From Modestobacter sp. VKM Ac-2984 (GTDB lineage Bacteria > Actinomycetota > Actinomycetes > Mycobacteriales > Geodermatophilaceae): a stretch of DNA of 64,000 nt. Below, piece after piece: positions 33,501 to 42,000 of the stretch. Both the position numbers and the translations under genes were made by a program. A model generated the notes under the pieces. That model had not been told where the DNA came from, ran no database searches, and worked only from the letters and a program-made list of their open reading frames with translations. The number at the start of each line of letters is the position of its first letter. Within the stretch, counting starts at the first letter, position 1. The DNA lies in NCBI RefSeq assembly GCF_026967985.1, contig NZ_JAPVBJ010000009.1, positions 1 to 64,000 on the forward strand. The letters run 5' to 3'.

Positions 33501-35138
33501 TCCCGGCGTGGTGCGGTGGTGCGCAGCGCCCGAGTGCTGGAGGCGCTCGGCCGCGTCGACACCGTCTGCTTCGACAAGACCGGCACGCTGACGGAGAACC
33601 GCCTGCGCGTCGCGCGGCTCGTCCCCGTCGGTCCGGACGGCGGTACCGACGGTTCCGACGACGAGGCCGCCGAACCGAAGCTGCTCCGGCTGGCCGCCGC
33701 GGGCATGGGCAACGGCGACGACCAGGCGCACGAGACCGACCGCGCGGTCGTGGCGGCCGCCACCGAGCGCGGTCTGGGCCACGACGGCGCGCCGGACGAG
33801 GCGCTGGCCTTCACCGCGAGCCGTGGCTTCTCCGCCGCCGTCCGGGACGGCCGGCTGGTGGTCAAGGGCGCCCCCGAGGTGGTGCTCCGCCGCTGCGCCG
33901 ACGACCCGCAGGTGCGCGACCGCGTCCGGCAGCTGGCCGGCGACGGGCTGCGGGTGCTCGCCGTCGCCGACCGCGGGGTCGACGGCCTGCCCGAGGACCT
34001 CGACGAGGCGGCCGACCGGCTGACCTTGCGCGGGTTCATCGGGCTGGCCGACACACTGCGCGAGTCCTCGGTGCGCGCCGTGGAGCAGCTACGGGCCGCC
34101 GGCGTCCGGGTGGTGGTCGCCACCGGTGACCACCCGGGGACCGCCAGCGCCATCGCCGCCGAGGCCGGCGTCCCCGACGCCGACCGAGTGGTCACCGGCG
34201 CTCAGCTGGCCCGGGCGTCGGACACCGAGCGGGCCCGGATCGTCCGCGAGACGGCCGTGTTCGCCCGGCTCTCGCCCGAGCAGAAGGTCACCCTGGTGGC
34301 CGCGCTGCGCCGGGCCGGGGCGACACTCGCGATGACCGGCGACGGGGTGAACGACGCCGCGGCGATCCGGCTGGCCGACGTTGGCGTCGGGGTCGAGGGC
34401 GCGGAGTCGCCGGCCGCCCGGGCCGCTGCCGATCTGGTGCTCACCGACCTGGACCTCACCCGGCTGGTCGACGCGATCGCCGAGGGCCGGGCGATGTGGT
34501 CCCGCGTCCGCGACGCGGTGTCGATCCTCGTCGGCGGCAACGCCGGCGAGGTGGCGTTCACCGTGCTCGGCACCGCCGTCGGGGGGCGGGCGCCGCTGGG
34601 CACTCGCCAGCTGCTGCTCGTCAACCTGCTCACCGACATGTTCCCGGCGCTGGCCGTCGCGGTCGCCGCGCCGCGGCACGTCCCGGCCGGGGACGACGAC
34701 GGCCCGCTCGCCGGGCACCCGCTCGCCGCCGTGCTGCGGGCCGGTCCCCACCGCGGGTTCACCGACGCGGTCCGGCACATGGTGCTGGTCCGTGGAGCGG
34801 CGACGACGGCCGGCGCCACCGGCGCCTGGGTCGTCGGCCGGTTGACCTGGCCGCTGCCCGGCCGGGCCAGCACGATGGGTCTGGCCGCGCTGATCACCAC
34901 CCAGCTGGCGCAGACCGCGTGGTCGGGCCGGCGCAGCCCGCTGGTCCTGGTCACCGTGGCCGGCTCGCTCGGCGTCCTCGTGGGGATCGTGCAGACCCCT
35001 GGGGTGAGCCGGTTCTTCGGCTGCACGCCGCTGGACCCGGTCTCGTGGTCGGTGGTGCTCGGGTCGGCCGCCGTCGGGGCCGCGGGCGCCGAACTGGTCC
35101 CGGGCGTCATCGCCCGGTGGCGCAGCCACCCGTCGTGA
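30573..35138 (+). CDS. Large CtpH/CtpI-like cation-transporting P-type ATPase
   Basis: A 1521-residue protein, the length of the mycobacterial CtpH/CtpI group and far longer than typical P-type ATPases because of an N-terminal extension. That extension includes a metal-binding-like fold (residues 120-190) and a degenerate second HAD-like region (300-650). Core motifs: actuator LTGES near 844, phosphorylation site CFDKTGTLTEN near 999, MKGAPE-type KGAPEVV, and hinge MTGDGVNDAAAI near 1257. Membrane spans lie around 740-790, 925-965 and near the C-terminus. AVPEG in M4 suggests a Ca/Mg-type P2 pump. The substrate ion is unknown. I prefer the ATG at 30573; TTG at 30543 and GTG at 30546 are in frame upstream. 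Confidence 0.88.
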   Translation: MALLRPIAWAGSAAREATRLATGAAALAAVPVVVGAGLLGETASVTSRVARAGATVATGSIHLARDAAVSGTRAVGTLVTGADPFPGGHLHDLVDAAKGMVEPPLARRTRRVWGDRDRLQIEVEAPADDEAPEARTALRRQLERLEGVEWATVNDVVGRVLVAVDARRVTVDDVVGVVTEIEQARGATGVFPQRPDHPADLEPLLAAVLAAAVDTAAVGVAAAAKVLPIPAVHRHATLLMALLDTQQWLKRAVSDRVGPVGTDLVFEGTGALLHALTQSPTVPALNAAAAIQRALEMRARRQVWRRRERELCRPEPDDAAPEQPPGPRPGSLPTGPIETYRERLAPTELASALGLVALTRRPGRSADLLKALTPKAAVQGRESFAAVLDLLLSRRGILPMDGSAYRRLDRIDTVVVDGRTLCTGPPTVVEATAEADGWEDADVWSAAARLLADDDADAAAGNGTGRLRLGPPRTPSDAPGGEVRSLLKGRRRVGTAMVAPELDPHAESLLTTAADAGLRLVLSRHVGTREIAGLADDVTSAEEGLVDTVRRLQSDGRGVLLVSAADGPALLASDIAVAPVLEGRGPAWGADLVTAPGLADACRIVAAVPDAKAVSRRAAGTALTGNVLGGLLAAVGSARYGQRRATTPGKWATVTTMTTGSWVAVRAAGRPVPAPTAHTPWHALEPGEVLRRLADLPREPEHRPGRVPAAARRVAEVPAVRTPARFARTVSAELADPLTPVLATGAAATAVLGEATDAFLVGSVTGINAVVSGLQRLRAETALEALLLDQGHCARREIDGGSEEVPATALRVGDVVLVEPGDVVAADARLLEVEDLEVDESGLTGESLSVAKSVAPTPGAEVADRSCMLFDGTTVVAGRGRAVVVAVGQATQAGRAARAAGGAAPPAGVQARLAELTRAVLPLTLAGGAAVTALGLLWRRPLRESVAAGVAIAVAAVPEGLPLVATVAQQAAARRLSRRGAVVRSARVLEALGRVDTVCFDKTGTLTENRLRVARLVPVGPDGGTDGSDDEAAEPKLLRLAAAGMGNGDDQAHETDRAVVAAATERGLGHDGAPDEALAFTASRGFSAAVRDGRLVVKGAPEVVLRRCADDPQVRDRVRQLAGDGLRVLAVADRGVDGLPEDLDEAADRLTLRGFIGLADTLRESSVRAVEQLRAAGVRVVVATGDHPGTASAIAAEAGVPDADRVVTGAQLARASDTERARIVRETAVFARLSPEQKVTLVAALRRAGATLAMTGDGVNDAAAIRLADVGVGVEGAESPAARAAADLVLTDLDLTRLVDAIAEGRAMWSRVRDAVSILVGGNAGEVAFTVLGTAVGGRAPLGTRQLLLVNLLTDMFPALAVAVAAPRHVPAGDDDGPLAGHPLAAVLRAGPHRGFTDAVRHMVLVRGAATTAGATGAWVVGRLTWPLPGRASTMGLAALITTQLAQTAWSGRRSPLVLVTVAGSLGVLVGIVQTPGVSRFFGCTPLDPVSWSVVLGSAAVGAAGAELVPGVIARWRSHPS

Positions 35139-35161
35139 GTCGCCCGGCGGCTTCCCGAGGC

Positions 35162-36289
35162 TCAGTGCGCGCCGGTGATGCGGGCCAGTGCCTGCTCCAG
35201 CGCCGCGCGGGCCGCCTGCCGGTGCGCCGGCTCGTGCAGGGCAGCAGCGGGCACGTGCACATGATGCGTCGCCGCTGACGTGCGTTCGAGCCGGAAGTCC
35301 GGGTGGTCGGCGGTGACCGTCACGGCGTCGTCCGGGTCGAGTCCGACGGAGAGCGTCTGCGGCCGGGCGTAGGCAGCGACCCGCTCCTCCCCCACCCGCC
35401 GCACGGCCACGTAGTGCGGCATCACCGTGAGCGTCAGCGGCACCTGGGCGCCGACCTCCTCCACGAGTCGCTGGATCGCCGGCGCCACGTTGTGCGCGCC
35501 CAGTTCCCCGAAGGCCCGGGCCGGACCCGCGTCGTCCACCGGCCGCTCGGCCCGGTTCCGTTCCTGCCGCACCGGGCGGATGCCGAGTCCGTCCCGGCTC
35601 TCTCCCGCGCGGCGGTAGAGCTCGGCCGGCTTGCCCATGGCGCCCGGACGTTCCTTGCGGGCGAACTCCCCGGTGGGCTGGATGAGCCCCTTGCCGACCA
35701 TGTACCGCCGGAACGTGTCGATGGACGGCCGGCTCTCCCCCGGCCCGGGCTGCGGTGCCACCGCGTCGTGCAGCGCCTGCAGGCTCTTGAGCGGGAACGC
35801 CTCGCCGAGCAGGCCGGCGGGGTCGGGCTGCAGCGCGTAGTCCTGCCGCACCCGGTCGACGGCCAAGCGCACGATCGCGTCGTGGTCGAACGGCTGTCCG
35901 ACGGCGTCGTGCACGGGCACCACCCGGACGTCGTCCCGGCTGGCCACCACCGGATCGACGTCCTCGGCGAGCAGCAGGACGACGTGCGCCACGGAGAGGA
36001 CCCAGCCCCGGTCGTCGCGCTCGGGGTCCTCGAAGACGTGCAGCTGCTGCGGGCGCGACCCGCGGAGGCCCACCTCCGCCGCCAGCGAGCGGAGGACGGC
36101 GCCGGCCAGCGTCTCGCCCTCGCGCAGAAAGGTCCCGGGGAGCGCCCACTCCCCGCCGTCGGGGCCTCGGTGCTGGACGACCCCGAGAGCTCCGCTCCCC
36201 ACGTCCACCGTCAGGACGGCGGTGTCCACCGCGACGGACGGGCGTCGGTGGCGCGCCGACGAACGGTCCTGCTCTCCCTGGTCACTCAC
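35162..36289 (-). CDS. NrtR-like Nudix / winged-helix regulator with extra C-terminal domain
   Basis: A 375-residue protein from the GTG at 36289. Residues 20-150 form a Nudix fold, but the Nudix box is degenerate: FLREGETLAGAVLRSLAAEVGL lacks the catalytic REUxEE pattern. Residues 158-230 (FPLKSLQALHDAV, DTFRRYMVGKGLIQPTGE, GKPAELYRR) match the winged-helix domain of NrtR regulators, which sense ADP-ribose or NAD intermediates. Residues 260-375 form a third domain (LTVMPHYVAVRR, FRLERTSAATHHVHV) loosely like DUF5655. It is transcribed divergently from an ADP-ribosylglycohydrolase gene 72 bases away, which it may regulate. Loss of Nudix catalysis fits a pure sensor. Confidence 0.72.
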   Translation of the reverse strand: MSDQGEQDRSSARHRRPSVAVDTAVLTVDVGSGALGVVQHRGPDGGEWALPGTFLREGETLAGAVLRSLAAEVGLRGSRPQQLHVFEDPERDDRGWVLSVAHVVLLLAEDVDPVVASRDDVRVVPVHDAVGQPFDHDAIVRLAVDRVRQDYALQPDPAGLLGEAFPLKSLQALHDAVAPQPGPGESRPSIDTFRRYMVGKGLIQPTGEFARKERPGAMGKPAELYRRAGESRDGLGIRPVRQERNRAERPVDDAGPARAFGELGAHNVAPAIQRLVEEVGAQVPLTLTVMPHYVAVRRVGEERVAAYARPQTLSVGLDPDDAVTVTADHPDFRLERTSAATHHVHVPAAALHEPAHRQAARAALEQALARITGAH

Positions 36290-36361
36290 CCGTTGACCGT
36301 AGGGCGTGTGTGCGGCTGACTCGTACGCGGTTGCACGCCGTGCCACCGGGAGGGAGGCCTG

Positions 36362-37777
36362 ATGTCCGGACCCATGCCGCGTGACCACCGCGTCGCGGGT
36401 GCGCTGATCGGTTCCGCCGTCGGCGATGCGCTCGGTGCCCCGTTCGAGTTCGGCCCGGCCGGCCGGTTCTCCGCCCGCTTCCCCACCGACGCGCGCGGGG
36501 TCGCCACCGAGATGTGCGGCGGCGGAACGCTGGACCGGGAGCCGGGCGAGTTCACCGACGACACCCAGATGGCGCTGCTCGTGGCGGCGTCCCTGGTCGA
36601 GCGGGGCGGTCTGGACGAGGCCGACCTCTTCGACCGGTTCCGCACCTGGCTGCGCGCCGACCCGCCGGACGCCGGGAACCAGACCCGCGCCGTCCTGGGT
36701 TCCGGCCGGCCGTGGGACGTCGCCGCGGCGGAGCACGTCGCCCGCTCCGGGCACGCGGCCGGCAACGGCTCGCTGATGCGGACGACGCCGGCCGCGATCT
36801 GGTTCGCCGGGTCCGGCACCGGGGCCACCATGGACGCCGCCCGGCGGATCTCCGCCCTCACCCACGGCGACCCGTCGGCCGGTGAGGGCTGCGCGGTCTT
36901 CCACGAGCTGCTGCGCGTGGCGCTGGACGGCGGCGACCCGCTGGCCGCGATACCCGCAACGCTGGAGCTCGTGACGCCGGAGCACCGCGGCCGTTGGGCG
37001 ACCGTGCTGGCACCGGACTGGACTCCGGACCAGGCGACCGAGAGCAACGGCGCGGTGTGGCCGACGCTCGGCTCGGCGGTGTGGGCGCTGCGTGGCGCGA
37101 GCGACTTCGCCACGGTGCTGCGCCGGGTGATCGACCTCGGTGGTGACACCGACACGGTGGCCGCCGTCGCCGGCGGGCTGGCCGGTGCTGTGCTCGGCAT
37201 CGCCGGCATCCCGATGCGGTGGACCTCCGTCGTCCACGGCCGCGTGCCGGGCCACGCCGACAAGCGCTGGGACCTGGCCGACCTGCACGCCCTCGCCATG
37301 ACCCTGGACGGCAGCCCGACCAACCGGCACGTCGCGGCTCGCAGCCCGCGGATCGAGCCGCGCGAGGTGCTGCCGGGTGTGTGGGCCGCTGACCTGGACG
37401 GCGCGCGGAACAGCTCGCCTGACTTCGCCGTGGTCTCGCTGTGCCGCACCGGGGAGCCGTTCGGGCACGAGGTCCAGCGGTTCGCGTATCTGACCGACGA
37501 CGATGCGAACAGCGAGGTGGACGCGGTGCTGGCCGACGTCCTCGACGACATGGCAGCGCTGCGCGCCGAGGGGCGGCCGCTGCTCGTGCACTGTCACGGC
37601 GGGGCGTCCCGCACTGGGCTGGCGCTGCGGGCGTGGCTGCGCCGGACGGAGGGCCTGTCGGCCGCGGAGGCGACGGCCAGGGTGCGGGACGCGTGGCCGC
37701 ACCTCGGCCTCTGGAACGACAGCTTCACCGCCGCGCTGGACCGCCTGCCCCGGTCGACCGGCGCAGCGAGTGGCTGA
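36362..37777 (+). CDS. ADP-ribosylglycohydrolase fused to cysteine phosphatase
   Basis: A 471-residue protein. Residues 10-300 form a DraG-type ADP-ribosylglycohydrolase: GALIGSAVGDALGAPFEF, the metal ligands TDDT (65-68) and GGDTDTVAAVAGGLAGA near 260. Residues 325-465 form a dual-specificity-type phosphatase with VHCHGGASRTGLALR, giving the CX5R loop with Cys411 and Arg417. It could remove ADP-ribose from proteins or nucleic acids and then act on a phosphate, or on phosphorylated ADP-ribose; the order is inference. The ATG follows GGGAGGGAGG. Divergent from the NrtR-like regulator. Confidence 0.87.
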   Translation: MSGPMPRDHRVAGALIGSAVGDALGAPFEFGPAGRFSARFPTDARGVATEMCGGGTLDREPGEFTDDTQMALLVAASLVERGGLDEADLFDRFRTWLRADPPDAGNQTRAVLGSGRPWDVAAAEHVARSGHAAGNGSLMRTTPAAIWFAGSGTGATMDAARRISALTHGDPSAGEGCAVFHELLRVALDGGDPLAAIPATLELVTPEHRGRWATVLAPDWTPDQATESNGAVWPTLGSAVWALRGASDFATVLRRVIDLGGDTDTVAAVAGGLAGAVLGIAGIPMRWTSVVHGRVPGHADKRWDLADLHALAMTLDGSPTNRHVAARSPRIEPREVLPGVWAADLDGARNSSPDFAVVSLCRTGEPFGHEVQRFAYLTDDDANSEVDAVLADVLDDMAALRAEGRPLLVHCHGGASRTGLALRAWLRRTEGLSAAEATARVRDAWPHLGLWNDSFTAALDRLPRSTGAASG

Positions 37778-37869
37778 GCCAGCCGACCGGCCTGGCTACG
37801 AGCGGCGAAGGTCGAGGTGGGAACTGCCCCTCTGGTGACCCGCTCGTCATGCCCGGCATCCGCGGCGGG

Positions 37870-38241
37870 TCAGCGCGACCTGACCCGAAGTCGCTCGGCG
37901 ATCTCCTCGACCTCGGCCGAGCCGGCCGCCACGTCCATGACCAGCTGGAAGGCCGCGTCGTCGCTCAGCTCCGGTTCGTGGGCGTTGAGGTCGAGGAAGA
38001 CGACTGTGGCCAACCACCCCAGTCGCTTGTTCCCGTCGACGAGCGCATGGTTGCCCACCAGTGAGTGGAGGAGCGCGGCGGCCTGCAGCGACAACGTCGG
38101 GTAGGCCGGCTCTCCGAAAGCCGTCGCCTGGGGCCGCGCAGCCGCGGAGTCCAGCAGGCCCACATCCCGCACCGGGCCGGTGCCCAGCGCCCGGACGAGA
38201 GCCAGGAGGTCGTCGAGCTCGAGGTGCTCGACCTGGCTCAC
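37870..38241 (-). CDS. doc: Doc/Fic-family toxin
   Basis: A 123-residue protein. VEHLELDDLLALVRALG is the Doc-type start; SLQAAALLHSLVGNHALVDGNKRLGW carries the Fic active site (HALVDGNKR, His65) with Asp in the position that binds Mg in Fic kinases/AMPylators. Doc toxins phosphorylate EF-Tu and stop translation. The GTG overlaps the antitoxin stop (GTGTGAG). The intact relative of the decayed pair at 17404-17782. Confidence 0.85.
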   Translation of the reverse strand: MSQVEHLELDDLLALVRALGTGPVRDVGLLDSAAARPQATAFGEPAYPTLSLQAAALLHSLVGNHALVDGNKRLGWLATVVFLDLNAHEPELSDDAAFQLVMDVAAGSAEVEEIAERLRVRSR

Positions 38242-38444
38242 ACCGTGCCCAGCCGGTCGAGCACGTCGCCCCACTTCTCGATCAGGCGGCCCGAGCTCGC
38301 CTGAACGCGCGCGGCGTGGCCGCTTCGCTCGTACCGCTCCAGGACGGCGCGCCGGACGATCTCCTGGCGCGAGGTGCCCTCCGCCTCCGCGAGCGCGGTG
38401 AGTGCGCGCTCGAGTTCGTCGTCGGTCCGCAGGGTCATGGCCAT
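38238..38444 (-). CDS. Ribbon-helix-helix antitoxin of Doc
   Basis: A 68-residue protein: MAMTLRTDDELERALTALAE then GTSRQEIVRRAVLERY is a CopG-type ribbon-helix-helix DNA-binding domain, and the C-terminal tail (RVQASSGRLIEKWGDVLDRL) should cover the toxin. The ATG at 38444 is chosen because the RHH strand begins right after it. An inverted repeat eight bases upstream is a likely operator. Confidence 0.83.
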   Translation of the reverse strand: MAMTLRTDDELERALTALAEAEGTSRQEIVRRAVLERYERSGHAARVQASSGRLIEKWGDVLDRLGTV

Positions 38445-38451
38445 CCCTCGA

Positions 38452-38470
38452 TGGTACCGAAGTGATACCA
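38452..38470 (-). promoter_or_regulatory. Inverted-repeat operator of RHH-doc pair
   Basis: TGGTACC-GAAGT-GATACCA is a 19-base imperfect palindrome with 7-base arms and one mismatch, 8 bases upstream of the antitoxin ATG. RHH antitoxins usually autoregulate through such sites. Confidence 0.5.
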
Positions 38471-38473
38471 CCA

Positions 38474-38709
38474 TGGCCGTGCGAGACGCCGCCGGACCAA
38501 TCGACGAGGCGTCGAGGTCCACGTGGACGTCGACCCCGGGGCCACCACGGTGGAGGGCGCTGGACGCGGCCGCCGAGCGGCTGGGCGAGCGCGCCGGGCT
38601 CAGCCCGGTCGCCGACGACATCGCCGGCACGCGGGCAGCCGTGCGGGAGCTCATCGAGCTGATGACCCACACTCGGGCGCCGCTGGCCACGCCCGTCGAC
38701 GCCCCGTGA
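38474..38709 (+). CDS. Possible small protein (78 aa)
   Basis: An ATG at 38474 opens a frame whose second half (RALDAAAERLGERAGLSPVADDI, AAVRELIELMTHT) looks like a natural helical protein, while its first half has irregular composition. The true start may be internal. No family is recognised. It precedes a small membrane protein on the same strand by 28 bases. Confidence 0.35.
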
Positions 38710-38737
38710 CCGCAGACCCTGGAGAAGAGACGTACCG

Positions 38738-38902
38738 ATGATCTGGTTCCTGCTCGGAGTGCTGCTCGTCTCCTCCATCGCGGGCGGACTGGTCGCCTGG
38801 CGTGCCCCCGACAACTACATCGCCCTGTCGGTCGCCGGAAGCCTGTTCATGGTGGCCTTGTCAGCGCTCCTCATCCCGTTCGTGCTCACCGTCCTGCAGT
38901 AG
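38738..38902 (+). CDS. 54-residue membrane protein
   Basis: ATG at 38738 with GGAGAAGAG eight bases upstream. Two hydrophobic spans (IWFLLGVLLVSSIAGGLVAW and ALSVAGSLFMVALSALLIPF) are joined by RAPDNYI, and the protein ends VLTVLQ. The clear ribosome binding site and good membrane topology support a real gene. Function is unknown. Confidence 0.65.
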   Translation: MIWFLLGVLLVSSIAGGLVAWRAPDNYIALSVAGSLFMVALSALLIPFVLTVLQ

Positions 38903-38984
38903 CGCGGCGCCGGCCGCGAGGTGAGCACGCCGTGGCCGTCACCGCCGCAGTGTGACGTATCGACTTCGTCCGCTGACGCCCCAG

Positions 38985-39038
38985 CTGCCACAGCCGCCAC
39001 AGCCTGACCCGGAGTCGTCGTCGCCGGCCGGTAGACAG
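38985..39038 (+). promoter_or_regulatory. Shared upstream element, copy A (before DUF4011-type helicase)
   Basis: CTGCCACAGCCGCCAC (38985-39000) is followed after 29 bases by GGTAGACAG (39030-39038), and the ATG comes 14 bases after the first G of that box. The same two boxes with the same distances precede the helicase gene at 50987. TAGACA six bases before the ATG could be a -10 box for a leaderless mRNA. In this copy GCCACAGCC is a tandem 9-base repeat. Confidence 0.6.
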
Positions 39039-39043
39039 GGCGC

Positions 39044-42000
39044 ATGACTGACCCCGCGGACCTCCAGCCGACGTCCATCGACGGGGCGGCACCGGGGCCG
39101 CGGGTCACCGTCGACGTGACGGCGGTGCCCGTCCTGAGCTACGCGCTCGCGCACAACGGCATCGCCGTCGTCTCCCAGCTGGTGCTGACCGGGCACGACG
39201 AGCCGGTACGGCACGCCAGCGTGCACGTGGCCGTCCGGGACGCCGAGGGCCCGATCGGCGCGGCCGTCGAGCTGTTCGCCGACATCGACCCGGGGCACAC
39301 CACGGTGCTCACCGACGTGGGGCTGCGGCTGGACCCGGCGGCGATGCTGCAGGTCGAGGAGCGCCGTCCCGGCTGGCTGTCGGTCCTGGTGGAGAAGGAC
39401 GGCGAGGTGCTCGGCCGGGCCCGCGTGCCGGTGCAGCTCCTGGCCGCCGCGCAGTGGCTGGCCACTCCCCTGGAGCTGGCGATGGAGATGCTCGCCGCCC
39501 ACGTCCTGCCCAACCACCCCACGATCCCGGCACTGGTCGCGGAGGCCGCCGAGGTGCTGGGCACGGAGACCGGCAGCCCGTCGATCCAGGGCTACCAGTC
39601 GGGCGCCCAACGGGTGGACGCGATCGCCGCCGCGATCTGCACCGCCGTGCAGGCCCGCGCCGTCCGGTACAGCGAACCCCCGGCCAGCTGGGCCGACGTC
39701 GGGCAGAAGGTGCGCACGCCCGGCGAGGTGCTCGACGAGCGGGTCGGCACCTGCCTGGACCTGGTCGTCGTCCTGGCTGCCGCGCTGGAGCAGGCCGGCA
39801 TCCGGCCGCTGCTGTGGCTGGTCGAGGGGCACGCCTTCCTCGGCTACTGGCGTGAGGAGCTGTCGGCGCAGAGCTCGGCGACCACCGACGTCGCCAGCCT
39901 GGTGAACCTGATCGACCTGGGGCTGATCCGGCTGGTGGAGACGACGATGCTCACCACCCGCAGCGAGCCGGTCGGCTTCGACGAGCTGCACCGCCCGCCG
40001 TACGCCGCGTGGCTCACCGGCGACCTCGACCGGGTGATCGGCGTCGTCGACGTCTACCGCGCCCGGCGCGACGGCGTCCTCCCGCTGCCGGCCCGCACCC
40101 GGGACGCCGACGGCACCGTGCAGGTGGTCGAGTACCGACCGGCCGTGCACAGCACCCCGGCCCGCCCGGCCGACACCGGGACGGCGGCGGAGCAGGAGGC
40201 CCGGGAGACCGCCCCGCCGCGGATCGCGCAGTGGAAGAACGCGCTGCTGGACCTCAGCCTCCGCAACCGGCTGATCAACTACACACCGCGCGCCGGGATC
40301 GCGCTGACCGTGCCCGACGCGCACCTGGGTGCGTTGGAGGACCTGATCAACGGCGGGACGGCGCTGACCCTGCTGCCCAGCGACCAGCTGGCCGCCGTGC
40401 AGCGCGAGCGGGGGCTGCGGTCGGCCCGGGAGCTGCCCCCGGAGCTGCTGGCCGAGCTGCTGCTGGACCGCCGGGGGCTGTACGTCGACGTCCCGGAGAG
40501 CTCGTACCTGACCCGGATGCGGGCGCTGGCCTACAAGGCGAAGACGGTGCTGGAGGAGACCGGCGCCAACAACCTGTACCTGGCGCTGGGCAGCCTGGCC
40601 TGGGAGCTGGACGGCCGGCCGCTGCGCTCCCCGCTGATCCTGGTGCCGGTCGTGCTGAAGGCCCATTCCCGGTCGGGGGCCTACCGGCTGACCGTGGACG
40701 AGTCCGGCACCAGCACGCCCAACTACTGCCTGCTGGAGAAGCTGCGCCAGCTGCACGGGCTGAGCGTGCCCGGTCTGGCCGAGCCGACCGAGGACGGCGC
40801 CGGGATCGACCTCGATGCGGCGCTGCAGGCGATGCGGGTCGCGCTGGTCGAGCAGGGGCTGCCGTACCGGGTGGAGCCGACCGCCGACCTCGCGATCCTG
40901 GCGTTCGCGAAGTTCCGGCTGTGGAAGGACCTCGACGAGCACTGGGCGACGCTGAGCGAGAACCCGCTGGTCGCCCACCTGGTGCACTCCCCCACCGACC
41001 CGTTCGACGACCCGGTCGCCGAAGACGGCTCGGTCGACCTCGACGAGCTCGCGGCCGCCGTGCCGGTGCCGGCGGACGCCTCGCAGCTGACCGCGGTCGC
41101 CGAGGCCGCCGCCGGCCGGACGTTCGTGCTCGAAGGCCCGCCCGGGACCGGCAAGTCGCAGACCATCACCAACCTGCTCGCCCGGGCGGTCGCCGACGGC
41201 AAGCGGGTGCTGTTCGTCGCCGAGAAGCGCGCCGCGCTGGACGTCGTCGCCCGACGGCTGGACGCGGTCGGGATGGGCCCGTTCGCGCTCGACCTGCACG
41301 ACAAGGGCAGCCGCCCGGCCGTGGTGCGAGCGCAGATCCGCGCGGCGCTGGAGCACGCGGTGCAGGTCGACGAGCAGGGTCTGGCCGCCGACGGCGAGGA
41401 CCTCCGCTCGGCCCGGCGCTCGCTGGCCCGCTACGCCACCCGGCTGCACGAGCCGAACGCCGCCGGCCTGTCGCTGTACAGCGCGCACACCGGCGCGCTC
41501 AGCGTGGGTGAATCCGTGCCGCCGCTGCCGGTCTCGCCGGCTGCGGTCGGTGGGCTGATCGCCGACGACGTGGCGGCGGTGCGGCGCGCACTGGCCGGGC
41601 TCCCGGACGTCGCCGACCTGGCCCGGCCGCGGCCGGGCCACCCGTGGGGCTTCGTGGACGTCGCCGACGTCGACGTGCCGGCCGCCGCGTCCGCCGCTGC
41701 TGCGGTCGATGCCGCCGTCGCCGAGTTGCTTGGGTCCGCACGGCTGACGCCGGTGCTGGCCGCGGTGCGCACGCCTGCTGATCTGGCCGGACTGGCCCGG
41801 GTGCTGGATGGTCCGCCGGTCGACCTGGCGGTGCTGGACGAGACCCGGTCGGCACGCTGGCGCAGCGAGACGGCCGCATTGTCGGCCGACGTCGCCGCCT
41901 TCCGCACGGCGCAGCACCCGGGCCTGGACGTGGCGACGCCGGCGGCACTGGACCTGCCGCTGGCGGAGATCTCCGCCGCCGGGCAGGCCGCTGCGCAGTC

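Noticed and set aside
30414-33782. 1122-codon minus-strand frame opposite the P-type ATPase
   Set aside because: Antisense shadow; the plus strand encodes all P-type ATPase motifs.
34089-36149. 686-codon minus-strand frame spanning the ATPase end and the NrtR-like gene
   Set aside because: Out of frame with the Nudix/winged-helix motifs, and antisense to the ATPase further on.
38939-41917. 992-codon minus-strand frame opposite the DUF4011-type helicase
   Set aside because: Antisense shadow with Gln-, Arg- and Val-rich low-complexity composition.
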